Positions 12,836-23,022 of a stretch of DNA of 64,000 nucleotides are shown here, piece after piece; position 1 is the stretch's first letter, and every line of letters starts with the position of its first letter. A program made the position numbers and the translations under genes. This stretch comes from Iris pallida (taxonomy: Eukaryota; Streptophyta; Magnoliopsida; Asparagales; Iridaceae). The notes beneath the pieces are model-generated. The model made no database searches and had not been told where the DNA came from. It was given only the letters and a program-made list of their open reading frames with translations. Location: the NCBI GenBank assembly GCA_029216955.1, contig JANAVB010015620.1, positions 62,001-126,000 on the forward strand, in the 5' to 3' direction.

Positions 12836-13185
12836 ACCCTCGTCCTGAGTGTGGACTCACGGGTTTGAACTAAGCACTAACCCTCGTCCCGAGTGTGGAC
12901 TCTCTGGTTTGCTCACGGCAAGGCACCCTCGTCCCGAGTGTGGACTCTCTGGTGCAAGTACTACATCCTCGTCCCGAGTGTGGACTCTCTGATGTAAACA
13001 CCCTCGTCCCGAGTGTGGACTCTCTGGTGCAAGTCAAGTCAAATCAAGTCAACACCCTCGTCCCGAGTGTGTACTCTCTGGTGCAAATAATCGACATCTT
13101 CATCCCGAGTGTAGACTCACGGATGTAAACAGATCAAGAAAAATACCCTCGTCCCGAGTGTGGACTCTCTGGTGCCAAGGAAACA
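12836..13185. repeat. Minisatellite with CCCTCGTCCCGAGTGTGGAC core, 8 copies
   Basis: Eight copies of a core of about 27 bp (CCCTCGTCCCGAGTGTGGAC followed by TCTCTGG or TCACGG) are separated by spacers of different length, giving periods of about 33-54 bp. The array lies inside the relic LTR. Confidence 0.9.
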
Positions 13186-14165
13186 ATATTAAGGATTTAG
13201 CAGTTTAATTACACGTACTCGTTCTATGACACGACTCAAGCAAGGTACTGACAAGAAACTCCAAGTGTGAACCACAAGACCAAACATGAACACGGCTATA
13301 TACAATAAAAACAACTCAAAAGAATATAATACGAAAAGCACATGTCCATAAACAATCAAAGACTGAAAACTGAAATAAAATGCATGTAAATAAAACTGTA
13401 GAGGGAGGCAAGGTATACTTGCCTGTTAGTTGTCCAAGTTCACGTTGAGTCTTCAAATATCAAGTCATATTCAAGAATACACATATATATAAACAAAAAT
13501 AATATTCTCATATTTATCTATATATTGTATCTAACTATTTGTTGTTTAACTACCCCCATTACAATTAGTGTTTATGAGAAAAGGTAGATTAAATTAAAAA
13601 TAAATAGAAAGATGGAGGGGCTAAGCAAAAAGTTACTTGCTTGAATATGTTTCCTAGGGACAATGTGCTGCTAGGAGGATTAAAATATATAATTGCTTCC
13701 TTTATTCTATTTTTAATTACTAGAAGGTGGAGGGATCTAAGTGAAATTATACACTACAACATCTAACTCTCCTGACTCTAAGAGTATAGAAATTAAATTT
13801 GTCCCACTCACGTGAGGGACTAGTAATGATTGGCTTTTCTAAAAAAAATAGTGTTACTTGTGAATAATGCTTGAAAAGAACAAGGATTGTTTATTTGTTT
13901 TTCGAACAAGGGTCCTAAGCTAACATAGTCTTTGATGCTATGAAAAGAGGACAATTCTCAATTGGTCTTCTTCTCCTTTCCCTCGTACTCACGTGAACAG
14001 TGACTCTGTAATGTCTTCTTCTCTTATGTGAAGAGTGCACGTGAAATACAAGAAAAAAATTTGCTGCTACTTATAGTTGGGGTTTCCCCTGGTGGTTGCT
14101 ACTGTTTCTTCTCCTTATTTAATATTGAAAAAATAAAGAGAGAGCAAGAGCATGAAGAGGGGTCA

Positions 14166-15080
14166 CGTACTCACGAGTAGTTTTTCGCTCTCAACAAGGC
14201 TCGGTTCTCATGACTCTTGAAGCGTCGACGTAGCGGTTCGACTCAAGCTCGTGTACGCGAAAGATCACCCGACGTACCCTGAGCTCGGGGTCACAAGGAC
14301 ATCGTGCCGTCAGGAAAGTCGAGTGGTGGGCTTCGGTCGGTTCGAAAACCTATCGAGTATGTGATGTCGACCGGAAGGCAGGCAAACGAAAGCGGTTGCG
14401 AGAGCTTGGCAGCACGGCACTGATTTCAGGCGAGGGAGGATTAGAGATGAGAAGTTTTAGGTTGCGGCTGATACTGCTTCTCCTTATATAACAGATAGGT
14501 CGGTTAGGGTTTCCTGCTCCAGTGGGCCGGTTGGCAGATGGATTGGTTTACAAAAAAAAATGAACATGGTAATTACAAGGGAGATGATAAAGATCACTTA
14601 TAGGTGTAGCTAGTAGTGCTAAGGATTCAGATATCTTATTCTTATCAACAAAGTATATATGGTAGGGAATAGGTTCGGGTGTATGGAAAAGGTGGTTGGC
14701 TTAGATGAATAATTATGTGGATATTTGATTCTTATCACACATGATCATGGTTATATATACATTGCTATATGTATGTATGGTACTAGCTTGGCTATAGTGT
14801 TTTCATAGGAAAGAAGGATTTGGATTTATTCAATGGAAGAAGTGATAGAGGATTTTGATTTTAAAAAAAACGTATTTCAGACTATCCTTGAAGATTTAAA
14901 ACAGAGACTTAATTTGGTCGACTGTTAATAAGTTTGAAATCGAGCCTTTTACACAAGGGCCCTCGAGAAAAAAATATATATACAAGGAAACCCTCTTCCT
15001 ATGCAAAGAACCCTTTTATATAGATTTGAAATTATCCACAAATCTAAAAAAAGTCATAACTTGGGTCAATTGGTTATTAA
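14166..15080. other. Unassigned flank, no gene seen
   Basis: The first 300 bases are moderately GC-rich. A TATA-like CCTTATATAAC lies near 14484, and the remainder is AT-rich. I recognise no protein or element terminus. CGTAC at 14166-14170 is the expected place for the relic's target duplication, but the other copy is lost. It may be a fragment of another LTR or of the CACTA element. Confidence 0.4.
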
Positions 15081-15089
15081 CAATAGAAA

Positions 15090-16060
15090 AATAAATTTAC
15101 GTCCTCCCGGTCCGTCGACGACGCTGACTCCAGACATTGTACTGCCTCCTATGCCACTACGGTGCAGCTCATACAGGAGCAGTGTGAGTACATGCTATCC
15201 CAGATGCGCGGCAGGGGTCCTCAGTGATCCAGTAGCTTTTTTTATCATCTTTGTATGTATTGGCCCTATGGGACCATTGACCGTTCTGTACACTGATTCT
15301 CATTCTTATTTGCCCTCCATTGTGGACATGTATGTTTGTTGGATTTTACTTTATGATATTTACATTGTTGGTATTTTTATTGTGATATTTACTTTGTGAT
15401 ATTTACTTTGTGATATCTGCGACGGGGATGACAAATATACCTACGCTGGGTTATAAGCGATGATCTGATATACAAAGGAGGTGCTGCCCAGTTTTTAAAA
15501 AAATATGTTTGGTATTTTTGTGATGATGTGTGTCTGTGTAAACACAGACACACAGCATGACAAAAATACCAAACATATTTTTTTAAATTTTTTTCATAAT
15601 ATCTACGACGTATAGCGACGTTCTACGAAGTATAGCGACGTAAACAGACGTCGCTAATTAGCACCGTCACGTCGCTATCCGTCGCAATCCGTCGCTCAGT
15701 AGCTGACATGTCATAGAGATGACGTCACTAATTTGGTCGCCATACGTCGCTAAACTGCTGACGTGGCATGCATGACATGTCAGCACATAAAAAGGAACGA
15801 CGTTGCTACGTAGTCGCACAATGTCGCTAATTTGGCGACGTTCCTATTCGTCGCCTTATGTCGCCAAATTTGCGACGACCCAGCGACATTGTTGTGACGT
15901 CGCAAACAGCGACATAGGGCGACGAATTTGTCATCTGCGACTAGCTTTTTTGCGACCTTTATTTTTTGTCGCTAAAGTCGTCGCTAATTACCTTTAGCTA
16001 CGTATTTTCCTTAATTAGCGACGTATCTTGACGTCGCTAATTTGGCTTATTTTAGTAGTG
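15090..16060 (+). mobile_element. Right end of a CACTA (En/Spm-like) DNA transposon
   Basis: The right boundary is TTTTAGTAGTG at 16050-16060, the inverted form of a CACTA terminus (CACTACTAAAA). Inside it, at about 15595-16045, many copies of AGCGACGT/ACGTCGCT and GTCGCTAATT occur in both directions, as expected of CACTA subterminal repeats. Chromovirus LTR homology begins directly after the terminus. The left terminus was not found, so the fragment's left limit is approximate. A frame ending at about 15220 (TTVQLIQEQCEYMLSQ) may be the tail of a CACTA-associated protein; that part is uncertain. Confidence 0.65.
15498..15587. repeat. Near-perfect long hairpin in the CACTA fragment
   Basis: ATATGTTTGGTATTTTTGT on the left arm is answered by ACAAAAATACCAAACATAT on the right arm. 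A second inner arm pair, TGTGTCTGTGT/ACACAGACACA, surrounds the centre near 15541. One small mismatch bulge lies in each arm. Confidence 0.85.
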
Positions 16061-16625
16061 TTTCATGTATCTTACTCTATTGCATATTTATATATCCTGT
16101 CATATTATGAACTACGTGAGATGTATTGTGCTCGCTCCTGTCCTGACTGGACCTGTTAAAAATATTATAAAGGGCGAGGATGATGCATGCTGTACCACCT
16201 ACTATGGGGCAGCATTAGAGGACACCTGTGACTTGGACTTCCAGCAGGATCCATTACCTGCTGACGACACTCCCATAGTTTAGTTTCTTATTTCAGTTAT
16301 ATCTCATCTGGATATTGTATTAGAGATTATGATGATGTAGATTTGTGGATCTTGTTAGATGTTTATCTTAGACACTTGGATTCTCTCTTTTATCGTATTT
16401 TATCTGTGGATTCTGTTGATATTCTTATCTATCTTAACGTACATCTTCCTTAGCTGTGATTGAGACTGTACTTTATATTGTTCCTCCATTCGGAGAGTAT
16501 AACTGTGCAATGTACCTTATAACTGTTAGATGTATTTGACCTAGGACAATATTCTACCGTCGATACTACGGGTAGGCTGGACGTACCCACTTCTTGTGCC
16601 CCTACACTGGGTACGTGTCATGACA
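16061..16625 (+). repeat. 5' LTR fragment of the chromovirus
   Basis: This 565-bp end is homologous to 63720-64000 and ends TGTCATGACA, itself a 10-bp palindrome. It contains the block GCTCGCTCCTGTCCTGACTG at about 16131-16150, shared with all the other LTR families here. The 5' three kilobases of the LTR are missing to the left of the CACTA terminus. Confidence 0.8.
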
Positions 16626-16655
16626 CATTTTTAGTGGTGGCCCATGCAGGTCTAG
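16626..16655 (+). other. Primer-binding zone of the chromovirus
   Basis: CATTTTTAGTGGTGGCCCAT then GCAGGTC follows the LTR directly. It is the same motif as in the minus-strand families. A TGG triplet, as a PBS should begin, lies 9 bases inside. Confidence 0.55.
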
Positions 16656-16861
16656 ATTTGCAGTAGTATTCGAACTAGAGTATCACTGCAGCCTACAGTA
16701 GGATTAGGATATTTTTGAAGGTACTCAATCACATTAGAAAAAACTTTTAATCAGATTCCTTTTATCTAAATTTGCTGCTTATTGTCTTCCCTTGAATATA
16801 AACTGTCCTCTTTTGCTATTTCGACTCATTCTCAAAAATTGTTTTTTTATCTGTCTCCAGG

Positions 16862-18086
16862 ATGGTCGAAACTAGATCTCATCGCCCAGGACAGGGGGAC
16901 ACTGATGAGAGGTCTGCCATCTCTCGTTCTGTACAACCAGCCCCCGGTACCGTACCACAGTTATGCCAGCTGGGATAGGTTTTTCAGCTGCATTCGGAGG
17001 AGCCCCTCCGCCAGTTCGCAGGTAGAGGCCAGTTATTCCGGAGATGCTCCAGCAGCAGAAGCCGCCTCCAGGATCCATCGATGCAGCCCAGCTGTTCACT
17101 TTCTTCCAGCAGTTCATGGAGGCCCGACAGGTCAGCAGCAACATCAGCCGAAGGAGAAGGGCATACAGAATTTCCAAAAGATGCACCCGCGAGACTTCAG
17201 GGGTACAGAGGGCATCCTGTACGCAGATGAATGGATCGATCACATGGAGGAGATCTTTAGGCCAGCAGAGATTCCAGCGAGACTGTAGATTGAGGCGGCG
17301 GCTAGTATGATGCAGGACTTGGCTCGCACGTGGTACCAGACAGACCGAAGGGTTGGTACAGTTGGGCAGACTTGGGCAGCTTTCAAGAAGCTGTTCAAGG
17401 AGAAGTTCTTCCCCGATGCAGCGCTTGGTGCCCTCGAGACGCAGTTCGAGGCTTTGGTGCTGGGCAGTCAGACTGTCGAGAGTACGTCGGGGAGTTCTGC
17501 CGTCTGGACAGATTTGTTGTGGGGTTACCTGAGGCGATGAAGGCCCGGAGGTTCAGGAAGAAGATAGTCAAGGAGGTGAAGTCCTACACCAAGAGTGCCC
17601 GTAATGCCACTTTTGAGGAGATTCTGGTAGGTGCCTTAACAGCGGAGGATGATCTTGAGCTAAGGATTAAGAGGGGCTGAGACACTCAGGGAGCAAGTGG
17701 TAGTGGAGGACTGGCCAAGAGGCCGTACTTTCAGCTGCAGCATCAGTAGAAACAGTTCCAGGGGCAGGGTCGTACACCTTTTCAGCAGGTACAGCAGCAA
17801 TCGAGGGTTCAGCCGTAGGCACTCAGGCAGCAGCCCGTTAGTTGTGGTTTTTACAAGAAGCCAGGGTATGTGAGGAATGACTGCAGGAAGAGGCTTGGGA
17901 GGTGCCTACTCTGTGGTTCGGCCGAGCACCAGTTGAGGGAGTACCCTCTATCTTTAGGACGAGCAGCTCAGGAAGCGGGGGCCAGAGCCCCAGCAGTACA
18001 GGAGAAGGGACCACTGTCGACTCAGCAGCAGCGGTTTGTGCAGCATCAGCAACAGGCCAGGAGAGGCCAGTAGGGGCGAGCTTTCG
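16862..18086 (+). pseudogene. Chromovirus gag, degenerate
   Basis: Gag forms the particle in which the element's RNA is reverse transcribed. The chosen start is the ATG at 16862 opening VETRSHRPGQGDT. The frame soon breaks (TAG near 16971). The capsid core is visible across frames: HPRDFRGTEGILYADEWIDH near 17180-17250, ARTWYQTDRR near 17325 and FEALVLGSQTV near 17446. KEVKSYTKSARNATFEEILV near 17572-17631 ends the core. Two zinc knuckles lie near 17840-17945, but both have lost ligands: the first reads CGFYKKPGYVRNDC, with a Cys and the His replaced, and the second ends EYP instead of DCP. Stops and frameshifts at several points rule out a working protein. Confidence 0.8.
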
Positions 18087-18088
18087 CC

Positions 18089-18540
18089 ATGGTGGCCGAG
18101 GATGCAGAGACTATTGGGGAGCTGATCGCTGGTTCAGTTCTTGTCGACTCCATTCCAGCTTTTGCCTTATTTGATTCCGGGGCTTCCTACAGTTTTGTGT
18201 TTGTATTATTTGCTATTAGATACTGCCTTGTATCTGAATCGTTGCCTAGGACTTGTAAGATCACGACCGGGGGTGGTATTATCCTCGTGAGTGATGTTTG
18301 CAGAGGGCAAAGTGTTATTTTGGAAGACCGAGAGTTGCAGGTGAGTATGCTCGTAATGCCACTACCGAACTACGACATTGTATTAGGTATAGATTGGTTG
18401 AGCAGACATCACACCAGCATAGATTGCCAAGGGGGTAGAGTTTTTTTTGGAGCGCTAGAAGAGCCAGAGTTCGAGTTTACCCGACGGCAGGCAGAGCAGA
18501 GCAGCAAACTTTTCTACGGAGTTTCAGTCGAGGAGGAGGA
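18089..18540 (+). pseudogene. Chromovirus aspartic protease domain
   Basis: The frame begins [20 protein letters not shown] and carries the retropepsin active site [10 protein letters not shown] near 18169-18198, followed by the flap region and [14 protein letters not shown] near 18370-18399, typical of chromoviral protease. This domain cuts the gag-pol polyprotein. It is intact over this stretch and continues in frame into RT until a stop at 18869-18871. Confidence 0.85.
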
Positions 18541-19459
18541 GATTCCACATCCTTTGACTACGGAGTTTATGGACGTCTTTTCGGAGGATTTGCTAGAACT
18601 TCCACCGGACAGAGACATTGAGTTCTCGATAGACTTGGTTCCCAACGCAGAACTGATTTCTCAGCATGTCTATCGAGTGAACAAGAGCGAGTTGGGAGAA
18701 TTGAAGAAGCAAGTGGATGAGCTACAAGACAAGGGCTTCATCCGATTGAGTTTTTCACCTTCGGGTGCACCGGTACTCTTTGTACCCAAGAAGGATGGGT
18801 CGGTACAAATGTGTATCGACTACAGGGCACTCAACAACCTTACGATCAAGAACAGATACCTACTGCCATAGATTGATGATCTCTTTGATCAGTTGAGCGG
18901 AGCTCGGGTTTTCTTAAAGATTGATCTGAGGTCAGAGCATATCCCGAAGACAGCATTCAGGATACGGTATGGTCAGTTTGTGTTCTTGGTTATGCCGTTT
19001 GGGCTGACCAACGCTCAGGCGGTATTCATGAACTTGATTAACAAGGTGTTCCACCAGTACTTGGACAAGTTCGTGTTGGTGTTAATCGATGATATCCTAG
19101 TGTACTCGAAGACTGAGGAAGAGCATGAGGAGCACTTGAGAGTGGTTCTGGAGACACTCAGGAGGGAGGAGCTTTATGGCAAGCTCTCGAAGTGCGAGTT
19201 CTTTCTGGACAGAGTTGACTTCTTGGGTCATGTGGTGACTGGAGATGGGATCTCAGTTGACCCGAAGAAGATCACGGCAGTTGAGGCCTGGTCGGCACCA
19301 AGTTCAGTAGTAGAGATCAGGAGCTTCTTGGGATTGGTAGGCTATTACAGGAGGTTCGTGCAGGATTTCTTTCGGATTGCAGAATCATTGACTAGGCTGA
19401 CCCGGAAGGATGCAAAGTTTGTCTGGTCAGAGGAGTACATGTCACTTTTGATGAGTTGA
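18541..19459 (+). pseudogene. Chromovirus reverse transcriptase
   Basis: RT copies the element RNA to DNA. Visible motifs are the linker [49 protein letters not shown] (usually LRSGYH), [16 protein letters not shown] and the catalytic [11 protein letters not shown] near 19075-19107. DFLGHVV follows near 19219. An in-frame TAG at 18869-18871 follows NRYLLP, where a CAG glutamine codon is usual, and the frame ends in TGA near 19457. The catalytic Asp pair is kept, but the stops interrupt the protein. Confidence 0.87.
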
Positions 19460-19965
19460 AGAAGCGGCTGACGACAGCTCCGATTCTGATATTGGCATCC
19501 GGATCAGGAGAGTTCACTATCTACAGTGACGCCTCAGGGAAGGGTTTAGGTTGTGTCTTGCAGCAGCATAGAAAGGTGATTGCCTATGCTTCCAAGCAGT
19601 TACGTTCCCATAAGAAAAACTACCCTACCCACGACTTGGAGTTGGCAGCAGTTATATTTGCTTTGAAGTTAAGGAAACACTACTTGTACGGAGAGCGGGT
19701 GGAGATCTTTACAGATCATCAGAGCTTGAAGTATGTGTTTACACAGAAGGAGCTCAACATGAGGCAGCGCAGGTAGTTGGAGTTGATGAAAGACTTCGAT
19801 ATTTTACTACAGTATCACCCAGGGAAGGCCAACGTGGTTGCCGATGCCTTGAGTAGGTATCCGACAGCCATATGTTTGACTATGGATCGTCACTTGCTTG
19901 CAGATTTGGAGAGCCTGGGGATTGAGGTGATTGTGCTAGGAGTTCAGATGTAGATATGGGGCCTT
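19456..19965 (+). pseudogene. Chromovirus RNase H
   Basis: RNase H removes the RNA template. The frame shows [18 protein letters not shown] (first catalytic Asp), [19 protein letters not shown] (Glu) and [20 protein letters not shown] (Asp) up to 19773. A TAG interrupts NMRQRR*LELMKDFDI at about 19774. The remainder, HPGKANVVADALSRYP near 19828-19863, supplies the last conserved Asp. The frame stops again near 19950. Confidence 0.85.
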
Positions 19966-20990
19966 CAGATTCAGTCGAACTTGATAGAGAGGATCAAGTC
20001 GATGCAGTTCGAGGATATCGCTCTGCGGTATATCCGAGAGCAGGTTCGAGCAGGGCTGGTGGATGATGAGTTTACTCTTACAAAGGATGGCTCTTTGAGG
20101 CACGGTTCCAGGCTATGTGTGGCCAGTGGAGAGCTTAGGGAGCAGGTCATACAGGAGGCCCACTGATCTCAGTACTCTATACATCCAGGTGCCAACAAGA
20201 TGTATAGGGACCTGAGGGAGCACGTCTGGTGGTATGGGATGAAGCGGGAGGTAGCTCGCTTCATTGCCAGATATTTGGTCTGTCAGCAAGTCAAGGCAGA
20301 GAGGCAGAAGCCAGGAGGTTTGTTGCAGCCATTACCCATTCCAGAGTGGAAGTGGAAGCACATTACGATAGATTTTCTTTCTGGATTGCTGCATACACCA
20401 GGAGGAAAAGATACAATTTGGGTCATCGTAGATAGGTTGACCAAATCAGCCCACTTTTTTCCATTTAAAGTGGATACGTCTATTGAGAGGTGTGCAAAGA
20501 TATATATGTGGCAGATTGTCAGGATTCATGGAGTTCCGGTCAGTATTATCTCAGATCGGGATAGTCGCTTTACATCCCATTTCTGGCAGAGTTTACAGAC
20601 TAGTTTGGGCACTCAGCTCAAATTTAGTACCGCATACCACCCTCAGACGGACGGACAGTCAGAGAGGACTATTCAGATGCTCTTGGACATGCTGCGGATA
20701 TGCATCTAGGATTTCAGAGGATCCTGGGAGGATCACCAGCGCTTGGTGGAGTTTGCTTAAAATAACTGTTTTCAGGCCAGCATTGAGATGTCACCCTTCG
20801 AGGCACTGTACGGACGTAGATGTCGTACACCCTTATCTTAGGATGATGTTGGAGGGCGATCTTTATTGGGACTTGAGATGGTTGTTGACGCAGCCGAGAA
20901 GGTGAAGCTCATCAGGGACAGACTTCACGTGGCGCAGGACAGACATCGACATTGGGCCGATAGCCACCGGAGGCCTTTGGAGTTTGAGGT
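19966..20990 (+). pseudogene. Chromovirus integrase, zinc and catalytic domains
   Basis: The zinc-binding part has His residues (QEAH at 20160, YSIHPGA near 20180), then RYLVCQQVK, where the first Cys of the usual pair is Tyr. A TGA follows QEAH. The catalytic core is readable: WKHITIDFLSGL, VSIISDRDSRFTSHFWQSL and HPQTDGQSERTIQML give all three acidic residues of the D,D,E triad. Further TAG/TAA codons follow at about 20707, 20758 and 20836. The region inserts the DNA copy into the genome; this copy cannot. Confidence 0.85.
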
Positions 20991-21012
20991 GCAGCTTAGA
21001 GATAGGATTAGA

Positions 21013-21082
21013 AGTATGTTGTTTGTTGTTTGTTTAATCATGTTTAATTATTTTGTAACTTGAGGCCTTGTTTGTGTTTAGG
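21013..21082 (+). other. Intron-like 70-bp insertion in the integrase C-terminal region
   Basis: The stretch begins GTATGTTG after AGAA and ends TTTGTGTTTAG before GCCGAAGACA, so it carries plant-type GT and AG borders in T-rich sequence. Reading from the 5' frame across it gives unrelated residues and a stop (YFVT*). Removing it brings the upstream FEVQLRDRI next to the downstream HIF..LRISPTRG, the expected chromovirus order, once one base of a T-run is also discounted. It could be an intron or a small random insertion. Confidence 0.4.
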
Positions 21083-21500
21083 CCGAAGACATATTTTTTC
21101 TGAGGATATCTCCAACTCGTGGTACCATACGTTTTGGTAGAGGTGGAAAGCTTAGTCCGTGCTTCATCGAACCTTTTGTGATCAGTGTGAGACGTGGCAT
21201 ACAGGCTTGACTTGCCACCTGTACTAGTGGGTGTCCATAACGTATTCCACGTATCACAGTTGAGACGGTATATGGCTGATCCTAGCCATGTACTCAACCA
21301 TATGGAGATTGAGGTGGGGCCTACTCTCAGTTATCCAGAACAGCCAGTAGAGATTCTGGATCGTCGGGAGAAGGTACTGAGAAACCAGGTGATACCCTTG
21401 GTTCGTGTCGTATGGAGGCATCATTCTCCAGGAGAGTCTACCTAGGATCGGGAGGATGAGATGCGCGAGCGATACCCATATCGTTTTGGACCTTGAGGTA
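21083..21500 (+). pseudogene. Integrase C-terminus with chromodomain
   Basis: FLRISPTRGTIRFGRGGKLS (frame at 21096) is the GPY/F-type integrase tail. After a frameshift near 21205 it continues YRLDLPPVLVGVHNVFHVSQ. The chromodomain follows: PVEILDRREKVLRNQVIPLV, then VVWRHHSPGESTWDREDEMR near 21344-21466, ending at a TGA near 21494. Chromodomains guide such elements to particular chromatin. The short aromatic-poor form here resembles that reported for the Tekay/Del clade. The TAG near 21443 (normally CAG/TGG-like position) is a further lesion. Confidence 0.8.
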
Positions 21501-21544
21501 TGATTGTCTATCCTTCTCATCAGTTTAGTTTCGTCTTTCAATTT

Positions 21545-21576
21545 TGAGGACGAAATTCTTTTAAGGAGGGTAGATT
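21545..21576 (+). other. End-of-pol block and polypurine tract
   Basis: GAGGACGAAATTC followed by AAGGAGGGTAGATT abuts the LTR start TGTCACTACC. The purine tract is the plus-strand primer of reverse transcription. Confidence 0.8.
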
Positions 21577-22326
21577 TGTCACTACCACATTTTAGCTTGA
21601 GGGTATTTTGGTCATTTTGAAAATTTTGGATTTATTTTTGAATTATTGGAGTAATGGTTTTTATTTTTGATCTTTGCTAGTTGAGATTATGGAGACTAAC
21701 CTAGATGTTGACTTTAGCTATGGTGACTTAATCAGCATGGTGGGACCCTAGTCTAACTTAAGTCAACCCAAGTTGAGTTATTTTGAATCAAGTTTCATAT
21801 AGAGAATAAATAATTTAGTGCATGGACTTTTGACTTATGGATTGATTTTATTTAGCATTGGAACTTGGCCCAAGCCCATTAGTCATAACCCTAACCCTAA
21901 TTTCTTCCTTAAAATAGCCGACCCCTAGGGAATACCCCCTATTTAATCTCTCTTCCTAGTTCTTGCCTCTTTTTACATTCACAACAACTTTTGGCAAGAA
22001 AGAGGTATTGGTCTTTCTTCTTCAATCCATAACTCATTCATTTTAATTCATTTTTGACTCTAGTCTCTTGTATTAGAACCTAATCCCACTTTATTTACTG
22101 TTCATTGAGATAAATCTCAGATTTGGTACAATTTAGAGCCTTTTTACTTACAAGAGAAATCTTCCTATTCGGGGCTTTTCTTTGATTTGATACTCTATAG
22201 GTAAATACCTCAAACTATCATTTAATCTTGATTTCTTTGCATGATAGCCTAGACCTAGGTGTCCCCTAGCTGTGGTGTATGTTTGGTGAAGTTTTGTATT
22301 GATTTCATGTCCGTATCGGACACGTA
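21577..22326 (+). repeat. 3' LTR of the chromovirus, truncated after 750 bp
   Basis: It starts TGTCACTACCACATTT like the LTR at 60121 and remains similar to the GTCCGTAT-GGACACGTATC motif (22309-22326; 60900-60919 in the other). After that it passes abruptly into gag of C/D in the opposite direction. At least 3 kb of LTR is missing. Confidence 0.8.
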
Positions 22327-22756
22327 TCTGTACCCCTGAAGTCCCTCGGGTATATCTTCTTGAAGTCTTAGATGCCCTTCTCCTTCGGCTAGTGCGGCTG
22401 CTGAACTGCCAAAGGCTGAGCTGCTGCCCTCTTAACTACGGTCAGGGCCAGATCAATGCCCCGACTAACTTCTGCAGTCTGATGCTGCTGCTGGGCCTCC
22501 ATGAACTGCTGAAAGAATGTGAACAGCTGAACTACGTCAATTATCCCCGAAGGTGGCTGCTACTGCTGGAGCATCTCTGGAATTACCGAGCTCTGCCTGT
22601 GCACTGGTGGAGGGCTCCTCCAAAGGCAGCTAAAACACCTACCCCAGCTGGCTGAACTGGTGTCGCGATATCGGGGGCTGACTGCACAGGACGAGAGATG
22701 GCAGACCCCTCAACAGTGTCCCCCGGTCCGGGGCAATGTGATCTAGTCTGGACCAT
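22327..22756 (-). pseudogene. Gag N-terminal fragment, left copy of the C/D family
   Basis: It starts at the ATG at 22756 on the minus strand with VQTRSHCPGPGDT, the same N-terminus as at 39624. It is readable with frameshifts to the start of the capsid core (PRDFRGT-like at the left end) and breaks at 22327 against the chromovirus LTR. It lies on the PBS side of LTR C, so it belongs to a second copy of the family that shares this LTR. Confidence 0.7.
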
Positions 22757-23022
22757 CCTGGAGACAGATCAAACAAGGAATCAATACTGAGATAAAAGCG
22801 ATAAATTAAGGGAGGACAGTTAATTTCAAGGAAGACAAATCAGCATGATGTATAGATGGCATGAATTAAAGTAGAGTTTTTCCTAATTGTGATTGAGTAC
22901 ATCTCCGTTAAAGCCTTTTTTCGAAACCTATTGCAGGCTCGCAGCAGTACAACTAAGTCGCCGTACTACCACGATATCGTACTAATGCGACTCTCGACCT
23001 GCATGGGCCACCACTAAAAATG
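22757..23022 (-). mobile_element. Leader and primer zone left of LTR C
   Basis: The minus strand reads a T-run then AGTGGTGGCCCATGCAGGTC directly after the LTR (22996-23022), followed by a 5' leader nearly identical to 39625-39889. Its presence shows that LTR C also acts as a 5' LTR for the truncated copy on its left. Confidence 0.75.

Larger units (their letters stand above)
12167..14165 (-). repeat. LTR of the old gypsy relic (copy 2)
   Basis: This 2.0-kb LTR starts TGTCATGACCCG on the plus strand and ends GGGGTCA at 14165. Its last 165 bp match 1703-1867. It contains a GAACAC microsatellite and a minisatellite, listed separately. Short open frames inside it are products of these repeats. 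Confidence 0.75.
16061..22326 (+). mobile_element. Tekay/Del-like Ty3/gypsy chromovirus, degraded and cut at both ends
   Basis: Order: 5' LTR fragment (16061-16625), primer zone, gag, protease, RT, RNase H, integrase, chromodomain, PPT, truncated 3' LTR (21577-22326). The order AP-RT-RH-INT-chromodomain is that of chromoviruses. The end-of-pol GAGGACGAAATT block and the chromodomain type point to the Tekay/Del clade. The CACTA end abuts the 5' LTR on the left and gag of C/D abuts the 3' LTR on the right. Several stops and frameshifts make it non-functional, but this is the only element here with traces of every chromoviral domain. Confidence 0.85.

Noticed and set aside
12836..13185. CRISPR-like array
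   Set aside because: Spacers are short, variable in length and made of related sequence, and the context is a plant LTR. It is a minisatellite. The same applies to 52860-53190.
14166..15080. Host gene exon
   Set aside because: No sustained frame or splice-supported exon was found, and codon-like structure is absent.
21885..21905. Telomere-like CCCTAACCCTAA
   Set aside because: Only two units occur inside an LTR. There is no array.
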